Source of the DNA: Sphingobium baderi
GTDB lineage: Bacteria; Pseudomonadota; Alphaproteobacteria; Sphingomonadales; Sphingomonadaceae
Reading direction: 5' to 3'
Length of the DNA: 64,000 nucleotides
Assembly: GCF_001456115.1 (NCBI RefSeq)
Contig: NZ_CP013264.1
Location: forward strand, 2,064,501-2,128,500
Shown here one piece after another: positions 9,421 to 16,369 of this stretch. The notes beneath the pieces were generated by a model. That model made no database searches. It saw only the letters and a program-made list of their open reading frames with translations, and was not told the DNA's origin. Numbering within the stretch: the first letter of the stretch is position 1; each line of letters begins with the position of its first letter. Position numbers and translations under genes: made by a program.

Positions 9421-9767
9421 TTCCGTCACGGTGACATTGAGGGCGTAACCGACCATTGCTACCGACCCGTCTCGCCCTGCGATGAAACGCCGGGCGCATC
9501 ATTGTCCTCTGTCCTGCCTGCCTGGCCGACCCTCACGGCCTTCCTCATGGCTGGATCTGATCGGGTCCGCCTGTCGGCGCAACGGCGCCGGACCACTTTT
9601 TTCCGCCGCCTTCGGCTTTGCAGCGCGAAACAAAAAAGTGGTCCTTTGGCCGTCCACGGGCCGCAAGCCCGGAACTCCGGGCAGCGGTGCGCTGCCGAAC
9701 GTCCCCGATCCCCGATCGCCACGAGGCCGCGATGGGCGCGGCCCGGACAAGCGAACGGAGTATCATC
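9421..9767. other. Non-coding spacer upstream of DUF736 gene
   Basis: There is no convincing gene in these 347 bases. The short frames on both strands here are proline/arginine-rich GC shadows. The only clear structure is the 13-bp inverted repeat at 9590-9644. The DUF736 gene start at 9768 is preceded by an ACGGAG ribosome site. Confidence 0.6.
9590..9644. repeat. 13-bp perfect inverted repeat GGACCACTTTTTT
   Basis: The left arm GGACCACTTTTTT (9590-9602) and right arm AAAAAAGTGGTCC (9632-9644) pair perfectly across a 29-nt loop that is itself GC-rich. The T/A runs at the inner ends make it unlike a simple intrinsic terminator. It could be a regulator site or an RNA hairpin in the leader of the DUF736 gene. 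Confidence 0.6.
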
Positions 9768-10085
9768 ATGAGCACCATCGGCACTTTCACCAGGGGCAAG
9801 GACGGCGTCATCGAGGGCAAGGTCGCCACCCTCACACTCAACACCCGCGCGAGGTTCGTGCCCGTGGAGAAGGATAGCGACCGGGCGCCCGACTACCGGC
9901 TGACCTTCGCCAACGCGGATCACATCGAGGTCGAGGTCGGCGCCGCCTGGATCAAGACCAGCCGCAACGAGCGCGACTACCTTTCGGTCAAGATCGACGA
10001 TCCCTGTTTCCCTGCGCCGCTCTACGCAAGCCTGGTCGAGAGCAACGAGCACCCCGGCGAATACATCCTGCTCTGGTCCCGCTGA
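9768..10085 (+). CDS. DUF736 family protein
   Basis: A 105-residue protein opening MSTIGTFTRGKDG and containing APDYRLTF, GAAWIKTSRNERDYLSVKIDDP and the closing ILLWSR, all hallmarks of DUF736. These small beta-rich proteins occur in nearly all rhizobial and sphingomonad ICEs and related plasmids; their role is not known. ATG 9768 follows ACGGAG. It is the first of three DUF736 copies in this element (others at 19005 and 19388), and the copies are quite divergent from each other. Confidence 0.82.
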   Translation: MSTIGTFTRGKDGVIEGKVATLTLNTRARFVPVEKDSDRAPDYRLTFANADHIEVEVGAAWIKTSRNERDYLSVKIDDPCFPAPLYASLVESNEHPGEYILLWSR

Positions 10086-10252
10086 CCAGCGCCATGCCCC
10101 GCCAGCAATGGCGGGGCGCTTCCTTCGGACGCCCGGTCGGGCGCCAGGGGCGATACAATCAGCCGCGCTGTCTTGTGCCAGTCATGAGTTGCCGCTACCG
10201 CTGCGAACAATTCTCAAAAAGAGAGCGAGGGGCAAAACCGAAAGGACCGACG

Positions 10253-10645
10253 ATGACCCGCCATTTCTTGCCGCCATCGCATGATGCGGGCATCGTGCCC
10301 GCGATGCTGATCGCCGCGGCGCGTTGCTGGCGGGAAGCGTGGGACAATCGGCAGCCGGTCCAACCCGGTCTGTTCTCGCTGTTGTCCCGCGATGGTCACG
10401 ATATGCTGGCGCCCGTGTTCGACAGCTTCCTGACTCTGGCCGAAGCGGTATCCGGCAGGCGGATCGCCGTCGGTAAGGGCACGCATCTCTCCGAAGACGA
10501 GCATCGTCTGATCGGTCTGTTCGAGGGCACCGGCTTTTCATCGGGTAAAAGCGGACTGGCCAGTTCGCTCGATTGCGCGGTGAAGTCGCTGCGCATCCTG
10601 TCGGCGCGGACTATCAGCACGCCAGTCGCACGCCTCGCAGCCTGA
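10253..10645 (+). CDS. Hypothetical ICE protein
   Basis: A 130-residue soluble protein beginning MTRHFLPPSHDAGIVPAMLIAAARCWREA. It is mostly alpha-helical by appearance, with an LSEDEHRLIGLFEG segment followed by SLDCAVKSLRILSARTI. I do not recognise a family. ATG 10253 was chosen because AAAGGA precedes it closely; an open frame extends further upstream without a ribosome site. It stands alone between the DUF736 gene and the adenine methylase gene. Confidence 0.55.
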   Translation: MTRHFLPPSHDAGIVPAMLIAAARCWREAWDNRQPVQPGLFSLLSRDGHDMLAPVFDSFLTLAEAVSGRRIAVGKGTHLSEDEHRLIGLFEGTGFSSGKSGLASSLDCAVKSLRILSARTISTPVARLAA

Positions 10646-10925
10646 AATTCATCTTCTGAACATTGAGTGTGCCGGCATGGCCGGCGTGTCGTCCTGCGCC
10701 GCCAGGGCGGCGCGATCGTTGCTAAGGACTCCGTCCTCGCGCCGGTCAAGGGAAGTGGAACCGTCCGGGGCGGTATCCCCACCTTCCGCGGCAAGCCTTG
10801 TGCAGGCGGGTGATTCCCCTCCACCCCGGCCGCCCTTGCCAGTTGCTACCCTGGTCTCGCCGACGGGCAGAAGTTCAGGCGCGGCGTTCCGCTTCGCTGA
10901 ACTTCAGACCCAGAGGATTTGAGAC
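10646..10925. promoter_or_regulatory. Leader of the DNA methylase gene with 8-bp inverted repeat
   Basis: These 280 bases hold no gene. An inverted repeat AAGTTCAG (10871-10878) / CTGAACTT (10897-10904) lies 22-55 bases before the methylase ATG and could fold over or operate near the ribosome site (CCAGAGGATTTGAG). Upstream DNA is GC-rich with several short palindromic stretches such as GCCGCCAGGGCGGC. Confidence 0.4.
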
Positions 10926-11597
10926 ATGACCAGCAATGCACAGGCTCCCCGCAATGTGATCTTCAACGGCGATTGCATCGACGTGATGCGCAGCTTTGAT
11001 GACGGCACGGTGGATTTCATCCTGACCGATCCGCCCTATGTGACCCGCTACCGGGACCGCCAGGGCCGCAAGGTGGCGAACGACGATAACGGCCGCTGGC
11101 TCCGCCCGGCCTTTGCCGAGATGCACCGCGTCTTGAAGGACGGAGGCTTTTGCGTCTCTTTCTATGGCTGGAACAAGATCGACCTTTTCATGGACGCATG
11201 GAAGGCGGCGGGCTTCCGTGTTGTCGGACACCTTGTTTTTCGCAAGCGTTATGCATCATCGGCCCGTTTCCTTCGCTATGAACATGAACAGGCTTATTTG
11301 CTGGCTAAGGGCAATCCCATCCGTCCGGCGCGGCCTATCCCCGATGTGCTGGACTTCCCCTATACCGGCAACCGTCTGCACCCCACCCAGAAGCCGATTG
11401 AGGCGCTGGTGCCGTTGATCGAGGCGTTCACGCAGCCGGGCGACCTTGTGCTGGACCCGTTCAGCGGCAGCGGTTCAACCCTGGCGGCAGCGCAGCAGCT
11501 AGGCCGCGACTGGACCGGCATCGAACTGGACAACGGCCACTATCACACCGCGCGCAGGCGGCTTGCCTCGCAGCGCCATCACCGGGCGGCCGCATAG
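10926..11597 (+). CDS. DNA adenine/cytosine-N4 methyltransferase, orphan
   Basis: A 223-residue amino-methyltransferase acting on DNA with S-adenosylmethionine. The catalytic motif IV ILTDPPY is at about residues 32-38 and the SAM-binding motif FSGSGST at about 179-185, giving the beta-class order (IV before I). The HPTQKP motif typical of this class is present. No restriction endonuclease gene is nearby, so it is an orphan methylase, probably protecting the ICE from host restriction during transfer. The size is short for the family (often 250-300), because little target-recognition sequence is inserted. Confidence 0.88.
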   Translation: MTSNAQAPRNVIFNGDCIDVMRSFDDGTVDFILTDPPYVTRYRDRQGRKVANDDNGRWLRPAFAEMHRVLKDGGFCVSFYGWNKIDLFMDAWKAAGFRVVGHLVFRKRYASSARFLRYEHEQAYLLAKGNPIRPARPIPDVLDFPYTGNRLHPTQKPIEALVPLIEAFTQPGDLVLDPFSGSGSTLAAAQQLGRDWTGIELDNGHYHTARRRLASQRHHRAAA

Positions 11598-11633
11598 GTC
11601 GCCCATCTCTCCCCACAAGCCGGAGGCAAGATC

Positions 11634-11858
11634 ATGACGGATATCATCAGAACCTTCCGCCCCGAGCGGATGCCCAAGACCATCACCACGCCGGAAGGGG
11701 TGACTTACTATCGCACTGGACATACCGGCGAGACCATCGAAGGGGCGCGGCGACACGGGATCGAACCGGGATGGACGACCTACGAATACTGGATTCGTCC
11801 GGGCGACGATAGCAGGCGTCTTTACGCAATCAGTCCGACGCAATTCTGGCTTGAATGA
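11634..11858 (+). CDS. Small hypothetical protein
   Basis: A 74-residue protein starting at ATG 11634, 36 bases after the methylase stop, with a good GGAGG upstream. It is rich in aromatic residues (TYYRTGHTGE, TTYEYWIRPGDD, PTQFWLE), suggesting a compact beta fold. I do not know the family. It is probably co-transcribed with the methylase, and two strong hairpins follow it. Confidence 0.55.
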   Translation: MTDIIRTFRPERMPKTITTPEGVTYYRTGHTGETIEGARRHGIEPGWTTYEYWIRPGDDSRRLYAISPTQFWLE

Positions 11859-11870
11859 AGCCATCCCCAG

Positions 11871-11902
11871 GCCATGCCCGGCTCACAGGGGGCGGGCATG
11901 GC
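11871..11902. terminator. Hairpin after the methylase operon
   Basis: Arms GCCATGCCCG (11871-11880) and CGGGCATGGC (11893-11902) pair over 10 bp with a 12-nt loop, 12 bases after the stop at 11858. No T-run follows, so it is a weak or Rho-assisted terminator at best, or an mRNA-stabilising hairpin. Confidence 0.45.
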
Positions 11903-11975
11903 TGGCGACGGCACCGATCGAAAGTCACGGTTCGCCGCAGGCCGCCACTCCCACGCCATGTGCGATCAGCGCAGC

Positions 11976-12026
11976 CGCGAAATCCGGCCGCATGTCCCGC
12001 AGGTCCATGCGGCCGGATTTTTCGCG
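11976..12026. terminator. Long hairpin between convergent genes
   Basis: The arms CGCGAAATCCGGCCGCATG (11976-11994) and its complement at 12006-12026 pair over about 19 bp with a 2-nt bulge. It sits between the rightward 74-residue gene and the leftward qseC-like gene (stop at 12068), and carries ATTTTT near one arm, so it could terminate transcription arriving from the left. Confidence 0.5.
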
Positions 12027-12067
12027 GTCGCCGGGCATGGCCCGGCTCGTGCTCAACGTCTGTGAAG

Positions 12068-12295
12068 CTACTCGGCCGCGGGCGGCTCGATTTCAGCAAC
12101 AAGATCGGCAGGGGTGACGTTCAGGGCCGAAGCCAGATGGAACAAGGTCACAACAGATGGATTGCGGCGTCCTCTTTCCAGATCACTGATATACTGTTGG
12201 GTAAAGCCGGACATTTCGGCCAGGCGCTCCTGGGTCAAGCCTTTGTCCTTTCTGAGCCTGACAAAGTTCAATCCTACGAGGCGGCGCATGTCCAT
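12068..12295 (-). CDS. XRE-family repressor, QseC-like
   Basis: A 75-residue Cro/CI-type helix-turn-helix protein: LNFVRLRKDKGLTQERLAEMSGFTQQYISDLERGRRNPSVVTLFHLASAL is a complete HTH_3 domain. It starts at ATG 12295 and is divergent from the qseM-like gene at 12466. In ICEMlSymR7A the small XRE regulator QseC is likewise divergent from qseM and controls both promoters from operators between them. Identity with QseC is an inference from size, family and gene order. Confidence 0.8.
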   Translation of the reverse strand: MDMRRLVGLNFVRLRKDKGLTQERLAEMSGFTQQYISDLERGRRNPSVVTLFHLASALNVTPADLVAEIEPPAAE

Positions 12296-12310
12296 GGCCG
12301 CAAAGCTGGA

Positions 12311-12350
12311 CGATACAACTCATCCGGTTTATCCCATATAAGGTGTATCG
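12311..12350. promoter_or_regulatory. Candidate QseC operator region
   Basis: Arms CGATACA (12311-12317) and TGTATCG (12344-12350) form an inverted repeat in the 170-bp gap between the divergent qseC-like and qseM-like genes. The intervening DNA is AT-rich (TTTATCCCATATAAGG), suitable for a promoter. A second partial palindrome, GCATCTGATGATGC, lies near 12384. Confidence 0.4.
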
Positions 12351-12465
12351 ACGGGAACCCGCAGTCCCGGCTGGCAGAAGATGCATCTGATGATGCGTGA
12401 CACGCGCGTATCCGGCGCCGTAATTCGCGGTAAAACAGTTAACGGGCAACATGATGGGGGGCGCC

Positions 12466-12732
12466 ATGAGTAGCAGCCAATTCGCGGATCGCGCGCCTGA
12501 TGCGCCGCAGCTTACTGCCTATGACGAGAACCACCTTGCCGACTATATCCGGCTGCTAGACGCCGACGATGAAGGTGTCCCCTGGTCCGAGGCGGCAGCG
12601 CAAATCTTCGGTATCGTCCCCGCCGCCGAACCGGATCGGGCGAAGGCGATGCACGCCAGCCATCTCGCCCGCGCGCGGTGGATGACCGAAGTCGGCTATG
12701 CATATCTGCTCGGCCCGCGCGCCACCAGATAA
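12466..12732 (+). CDS. QseM-like antiactivator (DUF2285-type)
   Basis: An 88-residue helical protein: LTAYDENHLADYIRLLDADDEGVPWSEAAAQIFGI and the tail HASHLARARWMTEVGYAYLL match the small DUF2285-like proteins found beside fseA. In ICEMlSymR7A, QseM binds and inhibits TraR and FseA. No TraR/LuxR gene is visible in this window, so here the likely partner is the FseA-like protein encoded next. ATG 12466 has GGGGGG upstream; an ATG at 12451 is less well placed. Confidence 0.68.
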   Translation: MSSSQFADRAPDAPQLTAYDENHLADYIRLLDADDEGVPWSEAAAQIFGIVPAAEPDRAKAMHASHLARARWMTEVGYAYLLGPRATR

Positions 12733-12875
12733 CGTTAACGCGCTGAGCAAAATCGACTTATTTCACCGTGCGGCTCCGGCATGCATCGGCGCGTTCTTCG
12801 CGCTGTCGGCAAAAACTCCGGCCTTGCATCCTCAAGGTTCCAGAAGTCGCGCCGGACGCGACCGGGAGGATGCCC

Positions 12876-13638
12876 ATGACAAAACCGCCGTCACAGGCCC
12901 GACGCTCCGGGCCGAAACCAGACACGCCCGGCCGGTCGGAGTTCGCCGCCGCGTTCCTGCAACGCAATCGCCAGTATCGCGCCGCCCACGAGAGCCTCGG
13001 GCAGAATCCCACGACGGGCGCGCGATCCGCGCTAGCCCGTAAATGGGGGTTATCCTTTCGCCTACAGGGCGGATGACCTGTCGGGCACGGTCTTCTGGCG
13101 GCCCGAACTGACCGCCGTCACCGTGATCCTCGATGCCGCGCCGGAAGGATATGACGGCGCAAAGGCGGTCGATCCGCTGACGCTCGGCGCGCTGCTCGCC
13201 GACCGGGCCGGGATCGATGGCCGTCATGTCGTCGTCGCGGATGCGGCCGGCGAACATCGGCTGTGGCTGCGTGATCCGACGCCCGGCCGGCCGCTCGCCG
13301 CGATCGTCCCGCTCGACAAGGATTTCGTCACCCGCATCGCCAGCCTGCTGCGTTTCCACCGGCTCATTGCGGGCAGGCGGACTGGCCCGTTGCCGCGCGG
13401 CTGGCCGCTCACTGCAATCCGGGTATCCCGGCTCGAACTGATGCTGCGCGCGCTCGATCTGCGGCTCGCCGGGGCAACCTACCGCGAAATCGCGATCGCG
13501 CTCGACAGGGAGGAAGCCGCGCACCTTTCGGCATCCGACTTCAAGAACTCGGATTCCCGGTCCTTCGTCTACCGCCTCGTGCGCGACGCCACCGCCATGA
13601 TGAAAGGCGGCTACCGCAAGCTGTTGCGCATCCGCTGA
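12876..13638 (+). CDS. FseA-like excision activator, made by +1 ribosomal frameshift
   Basis: The first frame (12876-13076) encodes a DUF6499-type segment (EFAAAFLQRNRQYRAAH ... ARKWGLSF) and stops at 13076. The DUF2285 segment (LRDPTPGRPLAAIVPLD ... ELMLRALDLRLAGATYREIAIAL ... MMKGGYRKLLRIR) lies in the +1 frame and ends at 13638. Its frame is open from TTT-C at 13056-13059, with no stop in between. A +1 slip of tRNA-Phe from UUU to UUC gives ...WGLSF-AYRADDLSG..., restoring one protein of about 253 residues. This is the reported arrangement of FseA (msi172-msi171) of ICEMlSymR7A, which activates rdfS. The rdfS-like gene follows directly. Confidence 0.8.
13054..13062 (+). promoter_or_regulatory. 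+1 programmed frameshift site (UUU C)
   Basis: The zero-frame codon TTT (13056-13058) is followed by C, so tRNA-Phe can re-pair on TTC in the +1 frame, then read GCC TAC. The zero-frame stop TGA is at 13074-13076. The slip codon sits in the motif WGLSF, matching the place and mechanism established for fseA in ICEMlSymR7A. Confidence 0.72.
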
Positions 13639-13643
13639 TCGCG

Positions 13644-13665
13644 CCGGGCGCATGTCCGCGCCCGG
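13644..13665. terminator. Hairpin after the fseA-like gene
   Basis: CCGGGCGC (13644-13651) and GCGCCCGG (13658-13665) pair perfectly over 8 bp with a 6-nt loop, just after the stop at 13638. No T-run follows (GGGGG does), so termination is uncertain. The remaining bases to 13768 should hold the promoter of the excisionase operon. Confidence 0.4.
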
Positions 13666-13768
13666 GGGGGTGGTCACATCGGCGAGGTTGCGAATCTTCG
13701 TTCCCCACCCCGCCGTCAGCACTTCGCCATGATCGCCTCCTGCCACCCCGCGCCGCAGGAGACGCCCC

Positions 13769-14035
13769 TTGTCCAGAACACCCGTCAACCTTCCCCCGCG
13801 CTTCCTGCGGACCCCCGAGGCGGCGCGCTTCCTCGGCCTCTCCGGCCGCACCCTTGAGAAGCACCGCTATTTCGGGAGCGGCCCGGCCTATCGCCGGATC
13901 GGCGGACGGGTGGTCTATTGCGTGGACGACCTGCGCGCCTGGGCCGACCTCGGCACCAAATATTCCACGTCCGATCCCGGTCAGGACGATCTCATGCCGC
14001 GGCGGGATGCGGCCATCGCGCAGAGCCGGCGATGA
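13769..14035 (+). CDS. RdfS-like recombination directionality factor / excisionase
   Basis: An 88-residue protein with a MerR/AlpA-type winged helix: RFLRTPEAARFLGLSGRTLEKHRYFGSGPAYRRIGGRVVYCVDDLRAWAD. Such proteins bind attachment sites and turn the integrase towards excision. It starts at TTG 13769 behind GCAGGAGAC. It overlaps repA by ATGA at 14032. Its place, right after the fseA-like gene and before repA, is the same as for rdfS of ICEMlSymR7A. Activation by the FseA-like protein is inferred. Confidence 0.78.
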   Translation: MSRTPVNLPPRFLRTPEAARFLGLSGRTLEKHRYFGSGPAYRRIGGRVVYCVDDLRAWADLGTKYSTSDPGQDDLMPRRDAAIAQSRR

Positions 14036-14916
14036 AGCCCCGCCGTGCCTCTCTTTCGAGCGAGCGCGCGCAGCTTACGCTGTTCCCGTCGCTCGGCGGC
14101 GATCTTGCGCCCCGCGATTCCCAGGACCTCATGGCCTGGCCGTTTTTCAGTCTCGCCAAGCGCAGGCGTGTGACCCCGATCGACTTTCGCATGGGCGCCA
14201 CATGGATCTCGGTCGAGGCCGTGCCCGAACATGGCATGGCGACCATCTGGGATGCCGATGTCCTGATATGGGCGGCGAGCCAGATCGTCGCCGCGCGCGA
14301 CGCGGGCAAGCCGACCTCGCGGCTGATGGCCGCCACCCCCCACGAAATCCTCACCTTTACCGGGCGCGGCACCGGCAAGGATCACTACGACCGGCTGAAG
14401 GCTGCGCTCGACCGGCTGCAATCGACGACGGTCGCCACCTCGATCCGCCAGCAGCACCAGCGCCGCCGCCATCGCTTCTCGTGGATCAACGAATGGCAGG
14501 AGCGGCTGGACGGCGACGGGCGTCCGCTTGGGCTGGAGCTGATCCTGCCCGACTGGTTCTATGCCGGCGTGGTCGATCGCACGTTCGTGCTCACCATCGA
14601 CCGGGCCTATTTCAATCTGACCGGAGGGCTGGAACGCTGGCTCTACCGGATCGTGCGCAAGCATGGCGGCCAGCAGGAAGGTGGCTGGAGCTTCGACGTC
14701 CAGCACCTTCACCTCAAATCCGGCGCGCTCTCGCCATTGAAGCAATTCGCGTTCGAGCTGCGCGCCATCGTCCGGCGCCAGCCCCTGCCGGGATATGCGC
14801 TGACCATCGACCGCGCCCTCGGCCGCGAACGGCTGACCTTCGTGCCGATCCCCGTCGATCCGCTCGATGCCGCCATGCGCCGGCTGGGCGCCGCGCTTGT
14901 GGATAACAGGCCATGA
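14032..14916 (+). CDS. repA: Replication initiator RepA
   Basis: A 294-residue plasmid-type initiator found in this ICE family. Recognisable segments are MAWPFFSLAKRRR, HEILTFTGRGTGKDHYDRLKAALDRLQSTTVATSI and YFNLTGGLERWLYRIVRKHGG, which correspond to the two winged-helix repeats of initiators of this type. The ATG at 14032 overlaps the excisionase stop. It would act on the three iterons directly downstream (14917-14986) to copy the excised circle. A parA gene, common after repA in relatives, is not present here. Confidence 0.85.
   Translation: MKPRRASLSSERAQLTLFPSLGGDLAPRDSQDLMAWPFFSLAKRRRVTPIDFRMGATWISVEAVPEHGMATIWDADVLIWAASQIVAARDAGKPTSRLMAATPHEILTFTGRGTGKDHYDRLKAALDRLQSTTVATSIRQQHQRRRHRFSWINEWQERLDGDGRPLGLELILPDWFYAGVVDRTFVLTIDRAYFNLTGGLERWLYRIVRKHGGQQEGGWSFDVQHLHLKSGALSPLKQFAFELRAIVRRQPLPGYALTIDRALGRERLTFVPIPVDPLDAAMRRLGAALVDNRP
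14898..14906 (-). other. DnaA box in repA 3' end
   Basis: TGTGGATAA on this strand is the perfect consensus DnaA box TTATCCACA on the other. It overlaps the last codons of repA (Val-Asp-Asn) just before the iterons. Confidence 0.6.
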
Positions 14917-14986
14917 GACTCGGCCTATTGAAAACCGCCGGACTCGGCCGATTAAAAACCGCTGACTCGGCCTATAAAAAACCGCA
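14917..14986 (+). repeat. Three RepA iterons, 23-24 bp period
   Basis: Three direct repeats begin at 14917, 14941 and 14964, each of the form GACTCGGCCTATTGAAAACC with small changes in the A/T run (ATTG, ATTA, ATAA). They start on the base after the repA stop. Spacing of about two helical turns is typical of iterons bound by a RepA initiator. Confidence 0.8.
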
Positions 14987-15220
14987 TCGCCTCGTAACCC
15001 ATTGGAACGAAAGGCGGAATCGGCTTCCCTATAACTATGCTAACAATAAAGAATACTTCGTATTCTTTCTAACGCGGCGGCGCGTTGTGGATAATTCGCC
15101 AAGTCCGAGCAAATATCCAGCAGAAAACCCGCCATATCTACTACGCTACACCACTACGCCATTTCGTGACGTTTATCAATGCCGCGCGGGTGTAGGAGCA
15201 ACTGTTGCCGGTGGGCGGCC
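14987..15220. other. Probable replication origin (oriV) of the excised ICE
   Basis: After the iterons comes an AT-rich stretch (about 15030-15070) with a hairpin at 15048-15068 (9-bp arms AAAGAATAC/GTATTCTTT, loop TTC) and a second perfect DnaA box (TGTGGATAA, 15086-15094). The AT-rich part could be the unwinding element. No gene is credible here; an open frame crossing the region is low in quality. Confidence 0.65.
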
Positions 15221-16369
15221 ATGATCGCCGTCCAGCACTTCGGCAGCATCTCGGGCGGCAAGGACAGCCAGGCCGTCCTGTGCCTGATGGTCGAGCGGAT
15301 CGAGCGCAAGGGGCTGGCAGCGTTCGGCAACCGCGCCCCGCGCTTCCTCTGTGCCGACAACGGGCACGAGAACCCGATCACGCTCGATCATATTGCCTAT
15401 CTCGACGACTGGCTCCGGCAGCGCGTTGGTTTGTCGATCGAGATATGCTCGGCGAACGATGTGCCCGGCCTCACCGACGAGGCGGCCTCTGCCCGCAAGC
15501 GCGGGATGCTGCGCGAGGAATGGTCGAAGGAGAAGCGGCGAACCCGCCACAAGGGCGCGTGCAACCAGCGCCGCGCCGCATGGCGGGCGGGTTTGCTCAC
15601 CAGAGCGGAATGGCTCGCCGGGTGCGATTGCCCCGTCCTGGTCTCGCCGCCTGTCCCCGACCCTCTGATCGACCGCGCGATCGCGCTGCTGCATCCCACC
15701 GGCATCCCGTTCCTCGACATGGCGATGCTGCACGGCCGGTTTCCCGGCACCAAAACCCGCTACTGCACCGACGAGACGAAGCTGATCCCGATGATGCACC
15801 GCAAGCGCCCGCTGCTCGACGCGGGCGTGCCGGTCATCGACTGGATCGGCGAGCGGGCTGACGAAAGCCCGGCGCGGGCGAAGAAGCCGCCGATCCAGTC
15901 GAAGCGCTATCCCTCCGGCGCCCGACAAGTGCTCTACCGGCCGATCTTCCGCTGGTCGGCAGCCGATGCCTTCGCGATTTCGGAACGGCACGGCCTGCGC
16001 CACAATCCGCTCTACACGATGGGCATGAGCCGGGTCGGCTGCTCGACCTGCATCATGGTCAGGAAGCGCGAACTGCGCGCATGGGCCATGCGCTTTCCCG
16101 CCGAAGTCGATCGCGTGCGGGAATGGGAACGGCTGGTCAGCCTCGTCTCCCGCCGTAGCGCCGTAGCCGGCACCCCGGCCTCGCTGCTGCCCGCGCCGAC
16201 CGTCCCCGGCGATCCCGCCGACCACGGCCGCGCCACCATCGACCGGGCGATTGCATGGTCGCGCACCAGCCGGGGCGGCCGCAACTACGACCTGTTCATC
16301 GACCAGGAGCAACGCGAGGCCGACGAGCACGGCCTGCGCTGCGACAGCGAATACGGGCTGTGCGAATGA
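15221..16369 (+). CDS. PAPS-reductase-like (ATP-pyrophosphatase) protein
   Basis: A 382-residue protein whose N-terminus carries the PP-loop SGGKDSQAV (residues about 11-19), as in PAPS reductase and DndC. Cysteines are clustered in GCDCPVL, GMSRVGCSTCIM and the C-terminal CDSEYGLCE, suggesting a metal or Fe-S site near the end. The substrate is unknown; sulfur transfer or nucleotide activation is possible. Start ATG 15221. Its stop overlaps the ATGATG start of the C5 methyltransferase at 16366, so the two are translationally coupled and may act together on DNA. Sulfate assimilation genes are absent nearby. Confidence 0.75.
   Translation: MIAVQHFGSISGGKDSQAVLCLMVERIERKGLAAFGNRAPRFLCADNGHENPITLDHIAYLDDWLRQRVGLSIEICSANDVPGLTDEAASARKRGMLREEWSKEKRRTRHKGACNQRRAAWRAGLLTRAEWLAGCDCPVLVSPPVPDPLIDRAIALLHPTGIPFLDMAMLHGRFPGTKTRYCTDETKLIPMMHRKRPLLDAGVPVIDWIGERADESPARAKKPPIQSKRYPSGARQVLYRPIFRWSAADAFAISERHGLRHNPLYTMGMSRVGCSTCIMVRKRELRAWAMRFPAEVDRVREWERLVSLVSRRSAVAGTPASLLPAPTVPGDPADHGRATIDRAIAWSRTSRGGRNYDLFIDQEQREADEHGLRCDSEYGLCE

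Noticed and set aside
14913..15224. A 103-codon frame over the iterons
   Set aside because: The apparent repeats in the peptide come from the iterons. The region is better explained as an origin.
15176..16330. A 384-codon minus-strand frame
   Set aside because: Antisense to the PAPS-reductase-like gene, which has a PP-loop and coupled neighbours.
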